From assembly GCA_021784715.1 (NCBI GenBank), contig JAJYHP010000078.1, positions 1 to 7,920 of the forward strand: 7,920 nucleotides of DNA, in the 5' to 3' direction. The translations under genes were made by a program, and so were the position numbers. Positions 1 to 4,757 of the stretch are shown in pieces (position 1 is the stretch's first letter; the number at the start of each line of letters is the position of its first letter). This stretch comes from a bacterium (GTDB taxonomy: Bacteria > Eremiobacterota > Eremiobacteria > Baltobacterales > Baltobacteraceae). The notes below the pieces were generated by a model that saw only the letters and a program-made list of their open reading frames with translations, had not been told where the DNA came from and made no database searches.

Positions 1-379
1 GCGCGCGCGTGATGCGCGGTATCTTTTCAACCGCGAGCGCTTCGATGCCGGCTGAGGCCAAGCGCGCGGCGTACGCGGGGTCGCCGAGCGGATCGAGGAA
101 ACCTACGAGAAGCGCGCCCTTTTTGAGGCGCGCGATGTGAGCTTCGGTCGGCCGAGCGACGCAGAGGAGCGCGTCGGCCGAAGAAAGGAGTTCATTTTCG
201 TCGGCGACGATTCGAGCGCCGGCGGATTCGTAAGCGGAGTCCGGAAATGAAGCGGCGCGACCGGCATCGCGCTGTACGTGGATTTCCAGTCCGAGTTTTT
301 TAAATTTGGAGACGCTTTCGGGAACGAGCGCGACACGGCGTTCGCGCTCGGCGCTCTCACGCGGTACGGCAAGTATCAT
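1..379 (-). CDS. pntAA: NAD(P) transhydrogenase subunit alpha, N-terminal part (partial, runs off the left edge)
   Basis: This is the first 126 codons of the soluble NAD(H)-binding alpha subunit of proton-translocating NAD(P)+ transhydrogenase, which couples hydride transfer from NADH to NADP+ to proton movement at the inner membrane. The protein opens MILAVPRESAERERRVALVP, the usual start of the AlaDH/PNT N-terminal domain. It then carries the GLEIHVQRDAGRAASFPDSA stretch, and the visible part closes on EKIPRITRA, matching the (V/I)PRI(S/T)RAQ signature of transhydrogenase rather than alanine dehydrogenase. The ATG at 379-377 is chosen because homologues begin at exactly this point. The nearest Shine-Dalgarno-like GGGAG (399-395) is 15 bases away, so initiation may depend on upstream translation. 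The preceding membrane-protein gene ends 32 bases upstream. The rest of this gene, and probably pntAB and pntB, should lie to the left of the window. The reading was made by translating the reverse strand directly. Confidence 0.9.
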   Translation of the reverse strand, partial: MILAVPRESAERERRVALVPESVSKFKKLGLEIHVQRDAGRAASFPDSAYESAGARIVADENELLSSADALLCVARPTEAHIARLKKGALLVGFLDPLGDPAYAARLASAGIEALAVEKIPRITRA

Positions 380-390
380 TTGCGGGGCAT
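376..390 (-). other. Four-codon leader frame (MPRK-stop) overlapping the pntAA start
   Basis: On the minus strand an ATG at 390-388 is followed by CCC CGC AAA and a TGA at 378-376. The TGA overlaps the pntAA start codon (379-377) as ATGA. A GGGAG at 399-395 sits 4 bases before this ATG, and an AGGAG at 413-409 lies further up, within the end of the previous gene. pntAA itself has no ribosome site at normal spacing, so a ribosome could terminate on this mini-frame and restart on pntAA. Translation of the mini-frame is inference; only the arrangement is seen. Confidence 0.3.
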
Positions 391-411
391 ACGGCTCCCG
401 CGTAGCGACTC

Positions 412-792
412 CTATCGCAATTCCGCGATTAAAATAATGAGGAGCACCGAAAAACCGACGACGCCCCCGAGATGGGCGAGCAATTCGGGACGGATCCGGC
501 GCAGATGCGCGTAGGCGATCGCGAGATCGAACGCCGAGAGCAGGATACCGAGCGCCGCGAAGATCGCGAGTTCGAACGGGTGGTTCCGTACTGCGACGGC
601 GAGGATCGCGGCGCCGAGCACTGCGTCGCGCGCCCCGGTCGCCCGAACGAAACCGAGCGCGTTTCCCTCGCGCACCGGAAGCCCGTAGGCCTCGGCGAGC
701 CGCTCGGGAGCGAGCAGCGCGAGCGCGCCGATCCCCAACAGGGCGCACGCCGCAAGGACCGAGAGCGAGACGCCGAGCGCCGGAAGAATCAC
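412..792 (-). CDS. Small four-helix membrane protein, DUF4267-like
   Basis: This is a 126-residue hydrophobic protein of unknown function. Four probable membrane segments are visible at about residues 2-27, 57-69, 73-96 and 106-123. Between the first and second lies EAYGLPVREGNALGFVRATGARD, where a short amphipathic stretch leads into an invariant-looking R-x-x-G-x-RD motif. That layout, the AYGLP turn and the length resemble the DUF4267 family; I recognise this by pattern only. The start is a GTG at 792-790 that shares four bases (GTGA) with the stop of the preceding hydrolase gene. A longer upstream reading is possible in this frame, but it would run antiphase through the hydrolase gene with arginine-rich, non-globular sequence. 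No ribosome site stands before the GTG, which fits translational coupling. It may share a message with pntAA downstream. No catalytic residues can be named. Confidence 0.75.
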   Translation of the reverse strand: MILPALGVSLSVLAACALLGIGALALLAPERLAEAYGLPVREGNALGFVRATGARDAVLGAAILAVAVRNHPFELAIFAALGILLSAFDLAIAYAHLRRIRPELLAHLGGVVGFSVLLIILIAELR

Positions 793-1634
793 GAGAGCGC
801 GATGCGCGTGCGCAGCGAGCCGATCCGTTCGATCCGCACTTCGAGCAGGTCGCCGTCGCGTAAGAACTCGGGAGGCGTGCGGGCGAAGCCGACCCCCTCG
901 GGGGTTCCGGTTGCGATCACGTCGCCGGGAAGCAACGTCATCCCTCGCGAGAGCTCGGCGATGATGCGGTGAATCGAGAAGATCATCTTCGCGGTCGTGC
1001 TGCGTTGTTTTTCGATATCGTTGACGTACATCGCGATCTCGAGCGCCTGCGGATCGCCGATCTCGTCGGGGGTGAGAATCGCCGGGCCGAGCGGGCAGCT
1101 TTCGTCGAGGCTCTTGCCTTTCATCCACTGCACGTGCGCGCGTTGGAGATCGCGTGCGGTGAGATCGTTACAGCACGTGTAGCCGAAGATCGCCTCACCG
1201 GCGCGCCGTTCGTCGACGTCGCGGCAACGCTCGCCGATCACGACCGCGAGTTCGGCTTCGTAATCGTACTCGCGCGAGATCGAGGCATCGAAGTGCGCGA
1301 CCGCGTCGGGACCGATCACCGCCGTCGTCGCTTTGGTAAAGAACGTCGGAACGTCGGGTAGTTTCAGGTCGCGTCCGGCCGCGCGCGCGCCTTCGAGTGC
1401 GTGTTCGAGATAGTTGCGCCCGACGCAAAACACGTTGCGCGGAGGAACGATCGGCGGCCCGAAGACGAGCGCCGAGGCATCGAGTTCCGGCGTGCCGATG
1501 CGTTCCGCGCGCCGCTCCGGAGGGAGTTCGACGAACGCGCGCATGTCGGGCGCGTCGATGCGCGCGACGAGTGCGTCGCGCAGGAGGCCCGGGCGAAGCG
1601 TGCCGTCGTCATCGTAAAAGGAAATCAGCCGCAC
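789..1634 (-). CDS. Fumarylacetoacetate hydrolase (FAH) family protein
   Basis: This is a 281-residue enzyme of the FAH superfamily, metal-dependent cytosolic enzymes that hydrolyse C-C bonds in acylpyruvates, isomerise or decarboxylate 2-hydroxy-diene-dioates, or decarboxylate oxaloacetate. A small N-terminal domain (residues 1-60) precedes the catalytic fold beginning VFCVGRNYLEHA (68-79). The probable metal ligands are E126 and E128 in YEAELAVVIG and D157 in the CCNDLTARD segment. Further family blocks are PTFFTKATTAVIGP (96-109), QWMKGKSLDESCPLGPAI (169-186), YVNDIEKQRSTTAKMIF (203-219) and LLPGDVIATGTPEGVGF (234-250). Length is normal for the YcgM/FAHD-type branch. The start is GTG at 1634-1632, fixed by a perfect AAGGAG at 1646-1641 with 6-base spacing. 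The exact substrate cannot be told: no aromatic degradation genes are adjacent. The stop overlaps the next gene's start by four bases. Confidence 0.93.
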   Translation of the reverse strand: MRLISFYDDDGTLRPGLLRDALVARIDAPDMRAFVELPPERRAERIGTPELDASALVFGPPIVPPRNVFCVGRNYLEHALEGARAAGRDLKLPDVPTFFTKATTAVIGPDAVAHFDASISREYDYEAELAVVIGERCRDVDERRAGEAIFGYTCCNDLTARDLQRAHVQWMKGKSLDESCPLGPAILTPDEIGDPQALEIAMYVNDIEKQRSTTAKMIFSIHRIIAELSRGMTLLPGDVIATGTPEGVGFARTPPEFLRDGDLLEVRIERIGSLRTRIALS

Positions 1635-1637
1635 GGA

Positions 1638-1811
1638 TCACTCCTTGCGGCTGGTGAGGTGGAGGAAACCGCAGTAGCGGCATTCGTAGGTTCGTAACAT
1701 CGCAGCGGTACCGTTCATCAGCATGTGCGCGCGCGCCTCCGCTTCGGTGCGGAAGGTATCTTTCGTTCCGCAACTCCGCTCGCGGTCGGAATCGCTGCGC
1801 GGTCGCTCCAT
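1638..1811 (-). CDS. 57-residue zinc-ribbon-like small protein
   Basis: This short gene is easily missed by length cut-offs. Its product has a charged N-terminus (MERPRSDSDRER), a cysteine at 14 followed by GTKDTFRTEAEARAHM, and a C-terminal knuckle YECRYCGFLHLTSRKE with C44, C47 and H51. The order C-x29-C-x2-C-x3-H, the 'T-EA-A' helix between the halves and the closing aromatic-H-L-T-S pattern match small uncharacterised zinc-binding proteins known from bacteria and phages; zinc binding is inferred from these ligands. It starts at ATG 1811-1809, only 6 bases after the TAG of the secreted protein gene and in the same frame, with no clear ribosome site of its own. It ends 3 bases before the hydrolase GTG. 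Coding is supported by the intact cysteine/histidine motif and by the fit between its two neighbours. Its role is unknown; a nucleic-acid or protein-binding adaptor is only a guess. Confidence 0.75.
   Translation of the reverse strand: MERPRSDSDRERSCGTKDTFRTEAEARAHMLMNGTAAMLRTYECRYCGFLHLTSRKE
1641..1646 (-). promoter_or_regulatory. Ribosome binding site of the FAH gene, inside the preceding gene
   Basis: AAGGAG on the minus strand lies 6 bases before the GTG at 1634. It is formed by the last two sense codons (AAG GAG, Lys-Glu) of the 57-residue upstream gene, whose TGA follows directly. It is the strongest Shine-Dalgarno match in the window and settles the GTG start of the hydrolase. Confidence 0.85.
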
Positions 1812-1817
1812 GCGGCG

Positions 1818-2324
1818 CTACCGCTCGGGGTGGTGCGTCGGCTTCGGCGTCGGCTTGAGCAGTTTCTTCAGGCTGGGAAGATTGGGATGCTCGTGCTCTT
1901 GCTGCATGCGTTTTGCATCGTCGATCATTTGGTTCGCCGCACCCGGATCGTCGCCCCAATTCCCGCCCGCGCGAACGAGCGCGACGTGGCGGACGATCGA
2001 GCGCGTAAACGGGCTGTAATCGAACGTGACGCGGTAGAGCCCGACCACGGCGGTGCCGTCGGGGCGGCGAATCCACATCTGCAGCACGTTGCCTAAGGTG
2101 TGCGCGTTGAAGTTGAGATCCTTACAGCCGTGCTTTTGCGTGACGCGAACGACTTGGCCGAGCCGGTTCACCTCGACGACGAACTCGGTATGTAAAGGAA
2201 CCGTAGGCGGGCGTGGCGTCATCAGCGGGTGCGCGACGGCGGCGCGGGCGACCGGAGCGAGCGCGGGCAGGGCGAGAACGGCGGTCGCCAACAGGGCGGC
2301 GAGCAGGTTGCGGAGTTTTCTCAT
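1818..2324 (-). CDS. Secreted/periplasmic protein with TonB-C-like domain
   Basis: This is a 168-residue exported protein. Residues 1-28 form a classic signal peptide: basic start MRKLRN, a hydrophobic core LLAALLATAVLALPAL and a probable cleavage after APVARA. The mature part from about 47 to 120 reads EFVVEVNRLGQVVRVTQ, then a lone cysteine at 67, NAHTLGNVLQMWIRRPDGTAV and GLYRVTFDYSP. A 'v-v-G-v-v' strand, a helix, then a basic/aromatic strand pair resembles the C-terminal domain of TonB-type energy transducers. The TonB likeness is my inference, and a membrane anchor and Pro-rich spacer in the usual place are missing. The C-terminus is a Lys/Pro/His-rich tail (KLLKPTPKPTHHPER). The start is ATG 2324-2322, which is the only start giving a signal peptide. 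No Shine-Dalgarno is visible, so the message may be leaderless or nearly so. It leads the leftward gene train. Confidence 0.8.
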   Translation of the reverse strand: MRKLRNLLAALLATAVLALPALAPVARAAVAHPLMTPRPPTVPLHTEFVVEVNRLGQVVRVTQKHGCKDLNFNAHTLGNVLQMWIRRPDGTAVVGLYRVTFDYSPFTRSIVRHVALVRAGGNWGDDPGAANQMIDDAKRMQQEHEHPNLPSLKKLLKPTPKPTHHPER

Positions 2325-2384
2325 GAGTGTGCGGTAAACGATTCGTAGGGGCTGGGGGTTCCGCCTCCGAAGCGCGCTCTGCTC
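2325..2384. promoter_or_regulatory. Divergent intergenic region between the two gene trains
   Basis: These 60 bases lie between two divergently transcribed signal-peptide genes and are the only non-coding stretch in the window able to hold promoters for both directions. I see no convincing -35/-10 pair on either strand. Neither flanking ATG (2324-2322 minus, 2385-2387 plus) has a Shine-Dalgarno at normal spacing. Placement as a bidirectional promoter is inferred from gene orientation alone. Confidence 0.55.
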
Positions 2385-4757
2385 ATGGTACGTCGTTTTC
2401 GCGCGCTCGGGCTCGCCTGCGCTCTCCTCGCCCTTTCGCTCGCCCCCGTCGGGGCGGCTCGCCCCATCGTCGATCTCCATCGGCTCGACGGGTACTTCGC
2501 GCTCTTCGCCCACGATAGCGACGTGCCGTGGCGGCCGACCGTGGTGCGCCTGGACACCTATTCGAGCGCTCCGGTGAGCTTTGCGGCGTATCCGGTCGAT
2601 CCGGGCGACGTGCTCACCGCCGGAAGCAACGCGCGTCCGCGCGCGATCGACGTGAGCCATCGGCGAGCGGTCGTGCGCTGGAACTTCACGCCGCCCGGCG
2701 GCTATCGCTTTCAGGCGAACGTCGTGCAGGTGCCCCTGGGATCGCGGGCGGGATTTTTCGTCGTCGAAGCGCGGCGCGGCGGCGTCGGCGAGCAAGTGTG
2801 GATCAATCGTACCGACGTCGGCATGATCGCCAAACAGACGCCGGGCGGCCTGATGATCTACGCGACCGATCTCCATACCGGAAAACCGCGGCCGCATATG
2901 CGCGTGATGTTCGTCGTGAACAGCCGTTTCGTCGTGCGCTATACCGACGCGCACGGGATCGTACGCTGGGATCGCGCGCCGTGGCCGGTCTTCGCGCTCG
3001 GCCAGTGGGGCAGTAGCTACGCGTTCGTTTCGTTATTACCGCAGGCGCCGTTGCCGGCGGAGGTGCTCGGCGTGCGCCTGGAGAGCGCGGTCGTGCACGC
3101 GGGCGAGAGCGTGCGCATCGTCGGTTTCGCGCGCACGAGAGACGGCGAACTGTTGCGCCCGGCGCGTGGCGACGTGACGGTGAGCGTTCGGAACGGGCCG
3201 ATTTCCGTCGCCGACGTGCGCGTACCGCTCGATCGCGCCGGCGCGTTTTCGACCACCGTCGCGATTCCCGCCGACGCGCACAGCGGCGATTACGCGGTGC
3301 TCGCGCAAGGCGCTTCGGGGATCGCGGGTGCGACGCTGCACGTCGATGCCGATGCGAACGGTATTGCGTTGAACGTGCGTTCGGCATGCAACGGGCGTTG
3401 CCCGGCGAACGCCGATATTCCGCTCCACATCGAAGCGCGTCGCGAGGGGCGCCCGGTCGGCGATCTTCCGGTGACGGTCGATATCGTTCGCTCCCCGCAC
3501 GTCGTCGTCGGATTCGAAGAGAAACGTCGTCCGTGGGCGATCTCCAAATGGCTCCAAACGACCGTCCGCACCAATGCCGACGGGGCGGCGGAGGTCGAGA
3601 TCCCGATGCCGACCGACGGCCTCGCATCGACCTACGGTGTGACGATCTCCTCCGGTGGAGCGAGCGCCGAGACGCGCGTCACCGTCCCGACCGCTCCATT
3701 TACGATTCGCGTGCGGCCGTTTCATCGGCGTCAATCGCTGGGAACGCCGCTCGGCTTCGATATCTACGCCAATAACGTCGATACGCTCGCACCGCTCGGC
3801 GGCGCGAAAGTCGTCGTCACGCTCTCGCACGGCGCCTCGGTGCAGCGCCAGGTACTGACGCTCGGCGGGAACGGCTTCGTGCGCGGCGCGTTCAGCACGC
3901 CCGATCTCGGAACGAATCTCATCGTCGCCGAGATCGACCGGAACGGAGAGAAGGCGAAGGACGCCGACCAAGTCGACGTCGTGCCGCAGGCGCGAGATAC
4001 CGGCGCGATCGGCAGCGCGGCGCTCGCGCTCTCGCTCTCCGGTTCGCGCTTCACGCAAGGCGAAAGAATCGGCGTCACGGCGCGCTCGCCGGGCGCGCGC
4101 GGAGATACGCTCTTCACCTTGGAGAGCGCGCTCGGCGTCGAATCCGACGTCGCGGGAGATGGGAACGGCATCTCGCACGGCGCGTTCGTCGCGCGCACCG
4201 CGTTGGGCACGGTCTCGATCGGCGCGGCGATGGTACGCGCCGGCGCGATCGAATGGAATACCATCGCGCTGCCGCTCGATACGCCGGGGCGCCCCGCGCG
4301 GGCGCGCTTGCAACTCCTCGGCGGCGACGCGCGCCCCGGAACGCTCGCGAAACTGGCGATGGGCCCCTTCGCCGACGGCGCGGGAACGGTGGTGCTGCGC
4401 ATCAGTCGCGGCGTTCCCTCGGGGAGCGCGCTCTTCGACGACGCGCCGGGGCTGCTCGCGGTCGGCGCGACGCTGACGCAAAATAGCGCGCCGCCGGAAA
4501 CCACCTGGCATCCGTGGGTCGATTCGACCGGCAAACACCCCGAAGTGCTCGGCTTCGAACGCGTCGCGTTGCCGCCGAGTAACCTGACGATCGCGGAATC
4601 CGATACCTCGACGGTCTCCTGGAGCGTCGAGCCATCGCTCGGCGATATTCTCCCGTTCCATCTGCCCGGAAATGCCGGGCGTTACACGCTCTCGATTCTC
4701 AAAATCTGCGACGACGGCCGCGTCGTCGCCGGTTCGATGCGTCTCGAGGTTCGTTGA
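2385..4757 (+). CDS. Secreted alpha-2-macroglobulin-like multi-MG-domain protein without thioester half
   Basis: This is a 790-residue exported protein. Residues 1-25 are a signal peptide (MVRRFRALGLACALLALSLA, cleavage near VGAA). The rest is all-beta. After a first domain (about 27-135), residues 143-200 read TDVGMIAKQTPGGLMIYATD then LHTGKPRPHMRV and YTDAHGIVRWDR. That is the 'DLG-lv-K, v-atDl-TG-P, t-d-G-v-w' signature of macroglobulin (MG) domains in bacterial YfaS-type proteins. Further MG-like blocks follow at about 225-320, 325-435 and 436-535. A stretch beginning RFTQGERIGVTARSPGARGD (555-574) resembles the bait-region domain. Bacterial alpha-2-macroglobulins run to about 1,500-1,900 residues and often carry a CxEQ thioester; this protein stops after the bait-like region and has no CxEQ. 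Its only cysteines after the signal are C335, C339 and C775. It could be an envelope scaffold or protease-binding fragment; inhibition by thioester trapping is excluded. Its TGA overlaps the polA ATG by one base. Confidence 0.75.
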   Translation: MVRRFRALGLACALLALSLAPVGAARPIVDLHRLDGYFALFAHDSDVPWRPTVVRLDTYSSAPVSFAAYPVDPGDVLTAGSNARPRAIDVSHRRAVVRWNFTPPGGYRFQANVVQVPLGSRAGFFVVEARRGGVGEQVWINRTDVGMIAKQTPGGLMIYATDLHTGKPRPHMRVMFVVNSRFVVRYTDAHGIVRWDRAPWPVFALGQWGSSYAFVSLLPQAPLPAEVLGVRLESAVVHAGESVRIVGFARTRDGELLRPARGDVTVSVRNGPISVADVRVPLDRAGAFSTTVAIPADAHSGDYAVLAQGASGIAGATLHVDADANGIALNVRSACNGRCPANADIPLHIEARREGRPVGDLPVTVDIVRSPHVVVGFEEKRRPWAISKWLQTTVRTNADGAAEVEIPMPTDGLASTYGVTISSGGASAETRVTVPTAPFTIRVRPFHRRQSLGTPLGFDIYANNVDTLAPLGGAKVVVTLSHGASVQRQVLTLGGNGFVRGAFSTPDLGTNLIVAEIDRNGEKAKDADQVDVVPQARDTGAIGSAALALSLSGSRFTQGERIGVTARSPGARGDTLFTLESALGVESDVAGDGNGISHGAFVARTALGTVSIGAAMVRAGAIEWNTIALPLDTPGRPARARLQLLGGDARPGTLAKLAMGPFADGAGTVVLRISRGVPSGSALFDDAPGLLAVGATLTQNSAPPETTWHPWVDSTGKHPEVLGFERVALPPSNLTIAESDTSTVSWSVEPSLGDILPFHLPGNAGRYTLSILKICDDGRVVAGSMRLEVR
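4746..4749 (+). promoter_or_regulatory. Ribosome binding site of polA
   Basis: GAGG lies 7 bases before the ATG at 4757, inside the last codons of the macroglobulin-like gene (Leu-Glu-Val-Arg-stop). It favours the ATG at 4757 over the TTG one codon upstream, which would sit closer to the GAGG than usual. Confidence 0.65.

Noticed and set aside
793..1128. Upstream extension of the DUF4267-like gene to a 238-residue product
   Set aside because: The extra residues are arginine-rich and overlap the FAH gene, whose motifs fix the real frame. The GTG at 792 overlapping the FAH stop gives a normal-length membrane protein.
472..1361. Plus-strand open frames opposite the FAH and DUF4267-like genes
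   Set aside because: Charged, low-complexity translations with no motifs, opposite frames with clear family signatures.
2325..2954. Upstream extension of the secreted-protein gene to 378 residues
   Set aside because: It would run antisense through the macroglobulin-like gene and bury the signal peptide inside the protein. The signal peptide fixes the start at 2324.
3387..3401. CNGRC peptide (residues 335-339) in the macroglobulin-like protein, like the aminopeptidase-N-binding NGR motif
   Set aside because: A five-residue match is expected by chance. The two cysteines may simply form a local disulfide, and nothing suggests host targeting.
3036..4661. A 541-codon open frame on the minus strand, antisense to the macroglobulin-like gene
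   Set aside because: Its translation is dominated by Arg, Ala, Asp and His with no family motif or signal, while the plus frame has a signal peptide and MG signatures. Long antisense frames are expected at this GC content and codon bias.
4754..4756. TTG as the polA start codon
   Set aside because: It would add one Met before the ATG at 4757. The ATG has better GAGG spacing, overlaps the upstream TGA cleanly and is the stronger start codon.
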